The translations under genes were made by a program, and so were the position numbers. Shown piece after piece: positions 50,400 to 58,851 of a stretch of 64,000 nt of DNA; position 1 is the first letter of the stretch, and every line of letters begins with the position of its first letter. The notes below the pieces were generated by a model. It worked only from the letters and a program-made list of their open reading frames with translations. It had not been told where the DNA came from and did no database searches. This stretch comes from Aliishimia sp963678085 (GTDB lineage: Bacteria > Pseudomonadota > Alphaproteobacteria > Rhodobacterales > Rhodobacteraceae): assembly GCA_963678085.1 (NCBI GenBank), contig OY782680.1:1922001-1986000 (forward strand). Direction: 5' to 3'.

Positions 50400-51137
50400 A
50401 TGGACTATAGCCGTATTCGGGTATCGGGCAGCGATACTGTGAATTTCTTGCAAGGGCTGGTGAGCAGTGATGTGAGCAAGCTGCATGAGGGGCCAAAATA
50501 TGCCGCACTGCTCACGCCGCAAGGGAAATATATATGTGATTTCTTTATGATGAAGAGCGGTGATGATGTTTTGCTTGAGGCTCCCGCGCCGCTCTCTCAA
50601 AGTCTAATGCAACGCCTTTCCATGTATAAACTACGCGCGGATGTGCGCCTGAGCGACGAGCCTGGGCATCTGCATCGCGGGCTGGGCGAGGCTCCCCATG
50701 ACGGCTGGCAAGACCCGCGCCATGAGGCGTTGGCCTGGCGTGCTTGGCGTGATGTATCGCCTAAAAATGACACAATCGACTGGGACGCTATTCGGGTGGC
50801 GCATATGATCCCGGAATATGGCGCAGAGCTGAGCGGGGAGAGTTTTATCCTTGAGATGAATTTTGAGGCCCTGGGCGGTGTCGATTTCAAAAAGGGCTGC
50901 TATGTCGGTCAAGAGGTTACCGCCCGCATGAAACATAAAACCGAGCTGCGCAAAGGGCTGGCGCGGGTACGCGTGACGGGCGATGCGGATCCTGGCGCCG
51001 AGATAGTTGCCGCAGATGGCAAGCCTGCGGGGCGGCTACATACCCGCGCGGGCAATGAGGCTCTGGCCTATCTGCGCTTTGATCGCGCGGGTGGGCAGAT
51101 GAACTGCGGCGCAGCGCTTGTAACTTGGCTCAAATAG
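50400..51137 (+). CDS. ygfZ: YgfZ-like folate-binding protein
   Basis: A 245-residue relative of the glycine cleavage T-protein. The signature KGCYVGQEVTARM with its conserved cysteine identifies YgfZ/IBA57, which helps repair or assemble certain Fe-S enzymes with tetrahydrofolate. N-terminal FLQGLVSSDVSKL and TPQGKYICDFF are typical. AGGAG precedes GTG 50397 and ATG 50400; either can be the start. Divergent from the glycosyltransferase, followed 16 bases later by the GGCT-Nudix gene. Confidence 0.9.
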   Translation: MDYSRIRVSGSDTVNFLQGLVSSDVSKLHEGPKYAALLTPQGKYICDFFMMKSGDDVLLEAPAPLSQSLMQRLSMYKLRADVRLSDEPGHLHRGLGEAPHDGWQDPRHEALAWRAWRDVSPKNDTIDWDAIRVAHMIPEYGAELSGESFILEMNFEALGGVDFKKGCYVGQEVTARMKHKTELRKGLARVRVTGDADPGAEIVAADGKPAGRLHTRAGNEALAYLRFDRAGGQMNCGAALVTWLK

Positions 51138-51153
51138 GATAGGGGGCAGTTTT

Positions 51154-52242
51154 ATGACTTCACTCTTCTTTTACGGCACATTACGCCACGCGCCGCTGCT
51201 CCGCATCGTGTTGGGGCGCTTCATCGAAATACACGCGGCGCAACTGGAAAATGCCTCTGTCTATAGCGTTGCTCAGGGGCGGTATCCGCGCCTTGTTTTG
51301 GGGACCAGTGACACAGCCGATGGCGTCGTTGTTTATGATCTGACCCAGGAGGATATTGCCCGCCTCAACTATTACGAGGGCGGGTTTGACTATCATTTGC
51401 AGCAGGTAGAGACCTCAATCGGCCCGGCTCAGGTTTTTGTCGGCCCTGATCTAAATGAGGAACACCCCCAGCATTGGGATCTGCGCGCCTGGGAAGAGAA
51501 CTGGGCCGATCTTACCTGCGAGGCGGCGCGCGAGGCGATGCGGCTTTATGGGCAAAAAACACCGCAAGATCTGGCGCGGATGATGCCCGCAATCCTGACG
51601 CGCGCCGCTTCACGGCTTCGCGCCAAAGATAACCCAACCGGACGTAAGGCTGAGGTCAAGATCCAAGAGCGCACCTTGCCCTATGCCGACTTTTTCGCGC
51701 TCGAAGAGATCCACCTGCAAGTGGAAAACCATGCGGGCGGCTTGGGGGCTACGCATAAGCGGGCTGTTTTCTTGGGCATGGATGCAGCGATTGTGCTGCC
51801 CTATGATCCGGCGCGCGACCGTGTTTTGCTGGTCGAACAGATGCGCATGGGGCCATTGGGGCGCAATGATGCGGGGTATTGGCAGCTTGAACCTATCGCG
51901 GGCCATGTCGATCCTGGCGAAACCCCACCCGAGGCTGCACGGCGGGAGGCGCGTGAAGAGGCGAATTTAACCCTCTCCCATCTTGAAAGCGTTGCAGAAT
52001 GCTATCCAAGCCCCGGTGGCAGTTCCGAGTTTTACTATATCTATGTCGGCTTAACCGATCTGCCCAACGGGATTGAGGGCATTTCGGGGCTGGCGGGAGA
52101 GGGCGAGGATATTCGCTCTTGCTTGCTCTCCTTTGACGAACTTATGCAGAAATGTGACAGGGATGAGCTATCCGTTGCGCCGCTTTATGTTGCGGCCCTT
52201 TGGCTTGCCCGGCATCGGGAGCGTTTGCGCAAGATGGCTTGA
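51154..52242 (+). CDS. fusion: gamma-glutamylcyclotransferase-like + Nudix hydrolase
   Basis: A 362-residue two-domain protein. Residues 1-120 have the GGCT/AIG2-like fold (FFYGTLRHAPLL; LNYYEGGFDYHL with the expected glutamate). Residues 170-360 are a Nudix hydrolase of the ADP-ribose pyrophosphatase type: GYWQLEPIAGHVDPGETPPE followed by AARREAREEANL; the box ends EEAN rather than EExG. The Nudix half probably cleaves ADP-ribose or related nucleotides; the N-terminal activity is unproven. Co-directional with ygfZ and cysK. Confidence 0.86.
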   Translation: MTSLFFYGTLRHAPLLRIVLGRFIEIHAAQLENASVYSVAQGRYPRLVLGTSDTADGVVVYDLTQEDIARLNYYEGGFDYHLQQVETSIGPAQVFVGPDLNEEHPQHWDLRAWEENWADLTCEAAREAMRLYGQKTPQDLARMMPAILTRAASRLRAKDNPTGRKAEVKIQERTLPYADFFALEEIHLQVENHAGGLGATHKRAVFLGMDAAIVLPYDPARDRVLLVEQMRMGPLGRNDAGYWQLEPIAGHVDPGETPPEAARREAREEANLTLSHLESVAECYPSPGGSSEFYYIYVGLTDLPNGIEGISGLAGEGEDIRSCLLSFDELMQKCDRDELSVAPLYVAALWLARHRERLRKMA

Positions 52243-52299
52243 GCTTGCCACGCAAGGCCGATACTTCTGGATGTATCAAACAGCATTGGGGCGTACACT

Positions 52300-53334
52300 A
52301 TGAGACAAGCACGTGATTTGGCCGACGCGATCGGGAATACGCCCCTGATACGGCTGCGCAGAGCGAGCGAAGAAACCGGCTGCGAGATCTATGGCAAAGC
52401 CGAGTTCATGAATCCGGGGCAATCGGTCAAGGATCGGGCGGCGCTTTATATCATCAAAGATGCGATCAAGAGCGGTGCGCTTCAGCCCGGTGGAACCATT
52501 GTCGAAGGCACGGCGGGCAATACCGGCATTGGTCTTGCTCTGGTGGGGGCCTCTATGGGGTATAAAACTGTTATCGTGATCCCTGAAACGCAGAGCCAGG
52601 AAAAGAAGGATATGTTGCGCCTTGCTGGGGCTCAGCTGGTCGAAGTACCCGCCGCGCCCTATCGCAATCCAAATAATTTCGTGCATTACTCGCGCCGCTT
52701 GGCCGAGCAGCTTAGCCAAACCGAGGAAAACGGCGCGATCTGGGCCAATCAATTTGACAACGTTGCAAATCGTCAAGCCCATATCGAGATGACAGGGCCC
52801 GAGATCTGGGCGCAAACGGGTGGCAAAGTTGATGGTTTCATCTGCGCTGCGGGCTCTGGCGGGACCGTGGCCGGTGTTGCGATGGCCCTGCAGCCAAAGG
52901 GCGTGAAGGTCGGGCTTGTTGACCCGGATGGGGCAGGGCTCTTTAGCTATTACTCCACCGGCGAGATTTCGACCAGCGGCGGCTCTATCGCCGAAGGCAT
53001 TGGCCAAGTGCGCATCACCAAGAATCTCGAAGGCTTTGCGCCGGATTTCCTTTGCAATGTCTCAGACCAAGAGGCGCTGCCGATTGTGTTTGATTTGCTG
53101 CGTGAAGAGGGGTTGGTGATGGGGGGCTCTACCGCCATCAACATCGCTGGCGCGCGCCGTATGGCCAAAGAGATGGGGCCGGGCCACACGATTGTAACCA
53201 TGCTATGCGACTATGGCACCCGCTATCAATCCAAGCTCTATAATCCTGAGTTCTTGCGGGAAAAGGATCTGCCTTGCCCAGATTGGCTTGGCGCGCGCGG
53301 TGCGCAATTGCCGCAAGTCTTTGAGGATGTCTAA
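52300..53334 (+). CDS. cysK: cysteine synthase family PLP enzyme
   Basis: A 344-residue O-acetylserine sulfhydrylase-type enzyme. PLP lysine Lys44 is in NPGQSVKDRA; the substrate loop reads EGTAGNTGIGLA (TAGNTG in place of the commoner TSGNTG), and ICAAGSGGTVAGVAMAL binds the PLP phosphate. Makes cysteine from O-acetylserine and sulfide; cystathionine synthase-like function is an alternative. The mechanosensitive channel gene starts immediately after it. Confidence 0.9.
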   Translation: MRQARDLADAIGNTPLIRLRRASEETGCEIYGKAEFMNPGQSVKDRAALYIIKDAIKSGALQPGGTIVEGTAGNTGIGLALVGASMGYKTVIVIPETQSQEKKDMLRLAGAQLVEVPAAPYRNPNNFVHYSRRLAEQLSQTEENGAIWANQFDNVANRQAHIEMTGPEIWAQTGGKVDGFICAAGSGGTVAGVAMALQPKGVKVGLVDPDGAGLFSYYSTGEISTSGGSIAEGIGQVRITKNLEGFAPDFLCNVSDQEALPIVFDLLREEGLVMGGSTAINIAGARRMAKEMGPGHTIVTMLCDYGTRYQSKLYNPEFLREKDLPCPDWLGARGAQLPQVFEDV

Positions 53335-53335
53335 C

Positions 53336-55630
53336 GTGATACAGGCATGTCTGCGGGTTTTCTTGGCGGCACTTTTGATTGCCCCGCTTTTTGCAATGGC
53401 GCAAACTGTTGCGGATGACGGCCCGGATTATGCGCGCTGGAATAGCGCGGCAGGGCGGGCCGAAAAGGCTATTGATGCGCGCAGTGATACAAATTCGGTA
53501 TTCGAATCGCTGCGCGTGCGCATTACCGGATTTCGCGATGAGTTTGACATCGCGCGCCAAGCCAATCAGGATCGAATAGCGACATTGCGCGAGCAGCTTG
53601 CGGTTTTGGGTGATCCGCCAGGCGCAACAGGGTCTGAGCCGCCAGAAACAACGGCCCGGCGTCAGGAGCTTACGGAGCAATTGCAAAGGTTTCAGGTTCC
53701 GGTGAAAACCGCGCAAGAGGCCTTTACCCGCGCCGATGGCATCATTCGAGAAATTGATAACATTATTCGCGAGCGTCAGGCGCAGCGGCTCTTAACCCTT
53801 GGGCCCTCTCCGTTGAACCCCGCGCTTTGGCCGGAAGCTGGGCAGCAATTCTCACAAGCCCTTGCAGACCTTTTGGCCGAGCGCAGGGTTTTCAGCGATC
53901 CTTTGCATCTTGAAAAAGCGCGGGCCAACCTGCCGGTCGTTTTGGCTCTTTTATTTGTGGCAGGAGTATTGCTGGCAAAGGGGCGGGCGTGGCCTGAATG
54001 GCTTGGCGCATCCTTGCGCGAAATGGGCGGGCGCGGCACGGGGCTTTGGACCTATGTGATCTCATTGCTGCGCGTCATCTTGCCCGTTCTGGGGTTGCTG
54101 GCCTTTTCGCGCGCGCTGTTGATTGCAGGGCTGGTTGGTCTGCGCGGCACGGCCATCTTAGAGGTCTTACCCTATTGGGGTGCGATCTTGTTGGGCGCGC
54201 GTTGGCTGTCTGAGACCCTTTTTGCCCGCGACGAAAATCGCGCCTATTTCCAACTTGAACCAGCGCTGCGGGCCCGCGCACGGCGCGATATCACTGGGCT
54301 CGCAATCATCTATGTGCTGCGCGATCTGCTGAATCTGCTTACAGAATTTTCGGATTTTTCCAATGCGACGCAAGCCGTTCTGGGCTTTCCGCTTCTGCTG
54401 GCTTTGGGAGCGCTGCTCTTTCGGTTTGGTCAAGTCCTGCGCCACTATAGATCCGCGCCAGCTACCGAGGGCGCGCCGGCCTCGATCACCCGGTTCCCGC
54501 GGCTTGTTCGCAGCTTTGGAACCGCCCTATGTGTCCTTGCACTTGCTGCACCGATTTTGGCGGCCATTGGCTATGAAGCGGTCGGGGCCGCGCTGCTGTA
54601 TCCTTCAGTTCTGACAGTGGCAATCTTTGGCGCGGTGCTGAGTTTGCAAAGCTTTTTCTCCGCTCTCTATGCCACGGTTACCGGCAAAGCAGAAGATGCA
54701 GCCCAGGATAGTCTCATCGTCGTCTTGATCAATTTCTTACTGGTTCTTGGCTGCACGCCTTTCTTAGCGCTGGTTTGGGGGGCGCGCGTTGCTGATCTAT
54801 CAGAGCTTTGGTCGCAATTCCTACTGGGATTCCAACTTGGGGATACGCGCATCTCCCCAGCTGATTTCCTCACCTTCGCGATTTTGTTTATCGCCGGTTA
54901 CATCCTCACGCGCATGTTCCAATCGGCGTTGCGCAATTCTGTGCTACCAAAAACCAAGATTGATGCGGGCGGGCAAAACGCCATTGCCTCTGGTGTTGGA
55001 TATCTCGGGATATTTGTCACAGCGATTATTGCGATCTCATCTGCGGGGATTGATCTGTCCAGCATTGCCCTGGTTGCAGGCGCTTTGTCCGTCGGCATTG
55101 GGTTTGGGTTGCAAAATATCGTCTCGAATTTCGTTTCAGGGATCATTTTGTTGATCGAGCGCCCCATCACCGAAGGCGATTGGATCGAGGTCGGCGGGCA
55201 TATGGGCTATGTGCGCAACATTTCGGTGCGCTCCACCCGGATTGAGACCTTTGACCGCTCTGATGTGATCGTGCCCAATTCTGACCTGGTGAGCGGCTCG
55301 GTGACGAATTATACCCGCGGCAATACGGTCGGACGGGTTATCATCCCCGTGGGCGTGGCCTATGGAACCGATACGCGCAAGGTGGAAGAGATTTTGCGAG
55401 AGGTTGCCGAAAGTCACCCGATGGTTATGCCCTCGCCCTCGGTCGTGTTCCAAAGCTTTGGCGCATCGTCTTTAGATTTCGAAATCAGAGCAATTTTGCG
55501 CGATGTGAACTGGATGCTCAGCGTGAAATCCGAGATGAACCATAAGATTGCACAGCGCTTTGCTGAGGAGGGGATCGAAATCCCCTTCCCGCAGCAAGAC
55601 GTTTGGATCCGTTCGGCAAAGCCCGAATAG
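53336..55630 (+). CDS. MscS-type mechanosensitive channel with DUF3772 domain
   Basis: A 764-residue membrane protein. Signal peptide of about 23 residues, a periplasmic coiled/DUF3772 region (residues 25-190), about ten membrane helices, and the MscS core: ALSVGIGFGLQNIVSNFVSG pore helix, GDWIEVGGHMGYVRNISVRS beta domain, DVIVPNSDLVSGSVTNYT. It releases solutes on hypo-osmotic shock. Start: GTG 53336, with GAGG nine bases upstream; ATG 53327 overlapping the cysK stop is the alternative. It ends three bases from the converging typA. Confidence 0.9.
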   Translation: MIQACLRVFLAALLIAPLFAMAQTVADDGPDYARWNSAAGRAEKAIDARSDTNSVFESLRVRITGFRDEFDIARQANQDRIATLREQLAVLGDPPGATGSEPPETTARRQELTEQLQRFQVPVKTAQEAFTRADGIIREIDNIIRERQAQRLLTLGPSPLNPALWPEAGQQFSQALADLLAERRVFSDPLHLEKARANLPVVLALLFVAGVLLAKGRAWPEWLGASLREMGGRGTGLWTYVISLLRVILPVLGLLAFSRALLIAGLVGLRGTAILEVLPYWGAILLGARWLSETLFARDENRAYFQLEPALRARARRDITGLAIIYVLRDLLNLLTEFSDFSNATQAVLGFPLLLALGALLFRFGQVLRHYRSAPATEGAPASITRFPRLVRSFGTALCVLALAAPILAAIGYEAVGAALLYPSVLTVAIFGAVLSLQSFFSALYATVTGKAEDAAQDSLIVVLINFLLVLGCTPFLALVWGARVADLSELWSQFLLGFQLGDTRISPADFLTFAILFIAGYILTRMFQSALRNSVLPKTKIDAGGQNAIASGVGYLGIFVTAIIAISSAGIDLSSIALVAGALSVGIGFGLQNIVSNFVSGIILLIERPITEGDWIEVGGHMGYVRNISVRSTRIETFDRSDVIVPNSDLVSGSVTNYTRGNTVGRVIIPVGVAYGTDTRKVEEILREVAESHPMVMPSPSVVFQSFGASSLDFEIRAILRDVNWMLSVKSEMNHKIAQRFAEEGIEIPFPQQDVWIRSAKPE

Positions 55631-55633
55631 GGG

Positions 55634-57451
55634 CTATGCCTTTTTTGACATGCGTTTGCGCTCATGCGGGTCCAGATAGACCTTGCGCAAGCGGATGACA
55701 TTTGGCGTGACCTCAACCAGCTCATCATCATTGATATAGGCGATGGCCTCTTCAAGACTGAAATTGATATGGGGCGTGAGGCGCACCGCTTCGTCAGAGC
55801 CAGAGGCGCGCACATTGGTGAGCTTTTTGCCCTTAAGCGGGTTTACCTCCAGATCATTGTCGCGGCTATGCTCGCCAATGATCATGCCTTGATAGATATC
55901 TGCCTGCGCGCCGATGAACATGCGGCCGCGCTCTTCGAGGTTCCACAGCGCATAAGCGACCGATTGCCCATTTTCCATCGAAATCAGCACACCGGCGCGG
56001 CGCCCCGGTATTGCACCTTTATGCGGGGTCCAGCCGTGAAAAACACGGTTCAATACGCCAGTGCCGCGTGTATCGGTCAAGAACTCGCCATGATAGCCAA
56101 TCAAGCCGCGCGAAGGCACATGCGCCACAATCCGGGTCTTGCCCGCGCCGGCCTGGCGCATCTCGGTCATATCGCCCTTGCGCGCACCAGTTAGTTTCTC
56201 GATCACAACACCGGAATATTCATCATCAACGTCAATCGTGACCTCTTCGACCGGCTCAAGCGTCTGGCCGTCCTCTTCCCGCATCAAAACGCGCGGGCGA
56301 GAGATGGAGAGCTCAAAGCCCTCGCGGCGCATATTTTCGATGAGAACGCCCATTTGCAGCTCGCCGCGCCCGGCAACCTCAAAGGCCTCACCGCCGGGCG
56401 TGTCGGTGACTTTGATCGCCACATTGCTTTCCGCCTCTTTCATCAAACGCTCGCGGATCACGCGCGATTGCACCTTTTTCCCGTCGCGCCCCGCCAGAGG
56501 GCTGTCATTGATGCCAAAGGTCACAGAGATGGTGGGCGGGTCAATCGGCTGCGCCTCTAAGGGCTCGTCAACTGCAAGCGCGCAGATCGTGTCGGCCACT
56601 GTCGCTTTGGACATGCCCGCGATTGAGACAATATCGCCAGAGGTCGCTTCTTCGATATCCTCAAGCCCAAGGCCGCGGAAAGCGCGAATTTTTGTGACGC
56701 GAAACTGTTCGATCTTTTGGCCATGGCGTGTAAGCGCCTGCACCGTCGCGCCGACCTTAAGCCGCCCGCTTTCCACGCGCCCTGTCAGGATACGGCCCAC
56801 AAAAGGGTCAGAACCCAAAGTCGTTGCCAACATGCGGAAATCATCCTCCACGCGGGCAACTTGGCGCGGGGCAGGGACGTGATTGACGATGAGGTTAAAG
56901 AGCGCGGATAAATCACTGCGCGACCCATCCAGGCTTGCATCCGCCCAGCCGGAGCGGCCCGAGGCGTAAAGATGCGGGAAATCAAGCTGGTCCTCATTGG
57001 CATCCAGAGAGGCGAAAAGGTCAAAGCACTCGTCCAAAGCGCGGTCTGGCTCGGCATCTGGTTTGTCTACCTTGTTGAGCACAACAATAGGGCGCAGCCC
57101 CAGTGCAAGCGCTTTTGAGGTGACAAATTTGGTTTGCGGCATCGGGCCTTCGGCCGCATCTACCAAAAGCACCACACCATCAACCATGGAGAGGATCCGC
57201 TCAACCTCGCCGCCAAAATCCGCGTGCCCTGGCGTGTCTACGATGTTGATGCGGGTGTCTTTCCATTCAACCGATGTGGCTTTGGCAAGAATTGTGATCC
57301 CGCGCTCGCGCTCCAAATCATTGGAATCCATGGCACGCTCGGCAACGGCTTGGTTTTCGCGAAACGCGCCAGATTGTTTGAGCAGCTCATCCACGAGCGT
57401 GGTTTTGCCGTGGTCAACGTGAGCGATGATCGCGATATTGCGCAGTTCCAT
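55634..57451 (-). CDS. typA: ribosome-associated GTPase TypA/BipA
   Basis: A 605-residue translational GTPase. G1 AHVDHGKTTLVDELL, G3 DTPGHADFGG, G4 NKVDKPDAEP, followed by EF-G-like domains and the BipA-specific C-terminal region (HGWTPHKGAIPGRRAGVLI, ASGSDEAVRLTPH). Acts in ribosome assembly and stress adaptation. GAAAGG precedes ATG 57451. A 135-base gap without features separates it from the next gene. Confidence 0.97.
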   Translation of the reverse strand: MELRNIAIIAHVDHGKTTLVDELLKQSGAFRENQAVAERAMDSNDLERERGITILAKATSVEWKDTRINIVDTPGHADFGGEVERILSMVDGVVLLVDAAEGPMPQTKFVTSKALALGLRPIVVLNKVDKPDAEPDRALDECFDLFASLDANEDQLDFPHLYASGRSGWADASLDGSRSDLSALFNLIVNHVPAPRQVARVEDDFRMLATTLGSDPFVGRILTGRVESGRLKVGATVQALTRHGQKIEQFRVTKIRAFRGLGLEDIEEATSGDIVSIAGMSKATVADTICALAVDEPLEAQPIDPPTISVTFGINDSPLAGRDGKKVQSRVIRERLMKEAESNVAIKVTDTPGGEAFEVAGRGELQMGVLIENMRREGFELSISRPRVLMREEDGQTLEPVEEVTIDVDDEYSGVVIEKLTGARKGDMTEMRQAGAGKTRIVAHVPSRGLIGYHGEFLTDTRGTGVLNRVFHGWTPHKGAIPGRRAGVLISMENGQSVAYALWNLEERGRMFIGAQADIYQGMIIGEHSRDNDLEVNPLKGKKLTNVRASGSDEAVRLTPHINFSLEEAIAYINDDELVEVTPNVIRLRKVYLDPHERKRMSKKA

Positions 57452-57586
57452 GAGGACAGCCTTTCCTTGTTTGAGGCGCGCATATCTTGCAGATGCAGAA
57501 AAGGCGAGAAGATTCTTATGCCTAAATGCCGCGCTTAATAGATGTCTGCGCGAGGCTTACAAAATGCGGGCTGATTGGTGCCTTTC

Positions 57587-58828
57587 TTACGGCGCGGCAA
57601 TGGCGTCAAGCAAGATTTGTTCAAGGGCAGCCATTGTTTTTTGTTTGTCATACCGAGATTTGGCTTGCAAATAGGCGCGATGGCCCATGGCTTTTGCCTC
57701 TTGCGGGTTTTCAAGACACCAGAGCATTTCAGTTGTGACGGCCTCTGCATCTTCGAGGGGAACGAGGCGGGCGCAATCACGCTCTCCCAACGCTTCACAA
57801 ACGGGTGCCACATCCGTTGCGATAAGCGGGGCGCCGGTTGCCATGGCTTCGATAAAGGACCAGGAGAGCACAAAGGGGCGGGTCAAATAAGTATGAGCAT
57901 CACTGCGTTGCAGCAGTTTGGCATATTCATGTCGCGGCAAGCGTCCTGTGAAATGTAGACGGTCCAGGTCAAACTCTAGCTCAGCGAGCGCCTTTTCTTT
58001 CCAGTTTTTATAACCTTCTGCGGGGGCCTTGCTATAGTGAACCGTTGGCTCCCCAGCGATTACGATATGCACATCTTTATGTCGCTTTTGCAGCTTAGAG
58101 CAGGCCTCCATAAAGGTGGGAAAGCCACGGGAGGGCTCCATACCGCGGGTTGCAAAGGTGACGATTTGGGCATCATCGGGTAGGCCGTCCCAGGTGAATA
58201 ACGGATCACCGCTTTGGCGCGGGTGGTGTATAGTGCAATCTACCCCGTCATGTTGCACGATGATCGGGGTTTTGATTTCTTTTGGGACTTGTGAGGCCTG
58301 GAACTGCGTTGGCGCGACGATGCAATGGGTTTGCTGCATGTCGAGCATAAAGGGCAGGTTGCGCACCAGCGCCCGCGCTTTTTGATCCATGACCTGGATT
58401 TCGGTGAGGCTTGGATCCTCGGGCACATCGACGGCGGGGATGTTATACCACCATTCCAGATATTGGATGAGCTTCGCATCAGGCCAAGCGATTTTAACAA
58501 AACTCCCCGAGCCCCAGCCAGAATGGGCCATCACCACGTCCGGCGTGAAGCCGCTGTTTTTCAGGTTGATCGCGGTTTTCGCGAAGGCCTGGCCATTTCG
58601 GATCGCTTTTTCCGTCCCGCGCAGATAGGAATGCCCATTTTCACTCATCTCGGTGGGTTTATGGACGCGCGCCACTGCGAATCCCTTGGTGATAGGCGTT
58701 AACTCCCCTGGTTTGGCGATTTCGTTATGGGTTGCAAACAGAACGGTCCACCCCTTCTGAGCGAGGAATTGACCGAGTCCCCCAAACTGGGCGGGAAAGT
58801 TATCATGTGCAAAAAGAACTGAAGGCAT
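57587..58828 (-). CDS. glycosyltransferase, GT-B (family 4 type)
   Basis: A 413-residue GT-B transferase. Start VLFAHDNFPAQFGGLGQFLA, linker VMAHSGWGSG, and the nucleotide-sugar domain with FATRGMEPSRGFPTFMEAC, RLHFTGRLPRHEYAKLLQRS and a C-terminal PFVLSWSFIEAMATGAPLIA (E of the ExxxxxxE motif). Probably works on a surface polysaccharide or glycolipid; donor and acceptor unknown. It lies 23 bases downstream of the RND permease gene on the same strand. Confidence 0.87.
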   Translation of the reverse strand: MPSVLFAHDNFPAQFGGLGQFLAQKGWTVLFATHNEIAKPGELTPITKGFAVARVHKPTEMSENGHSYLRGTEKAIRNGQAFAKTAINLKNSGFTPDVVMAHSGWGSGSFVKIAWPDAKLIQYLEWWYNIPAVDVPEDPSLTEIQVMDQKARALVRNLPFMLDMQQTHCIVAPTQFQASQVPKEIKTPIIVQHDGVDCTIHHPRQSGDPLFTWDGLPDDAQIVTFATRGMEPSRGFPTFMEACSKLQKRHKDVHIVIAGEPTVHYSKAPAEGYKNWKEKALAELEFDLDRLHFTGRLPRHEYAKLLQRSDAHTYLTRPFVLSWSFIEAMATGAPLIATDVAPVCEALGERDCARLVPLEDAEAVTTEMLWCLENPQEAKAMGHRAYLQAKSRYDKQKTMAALEQILLDAIAAP

Positions 58829-58851
58829 GTTGGCTTACTAAGACATCCAAT

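Noticed and set aside
52276..53007. 243-residue open frame on the minus strand
   Set aside because: Antisense to cysK with no family features.
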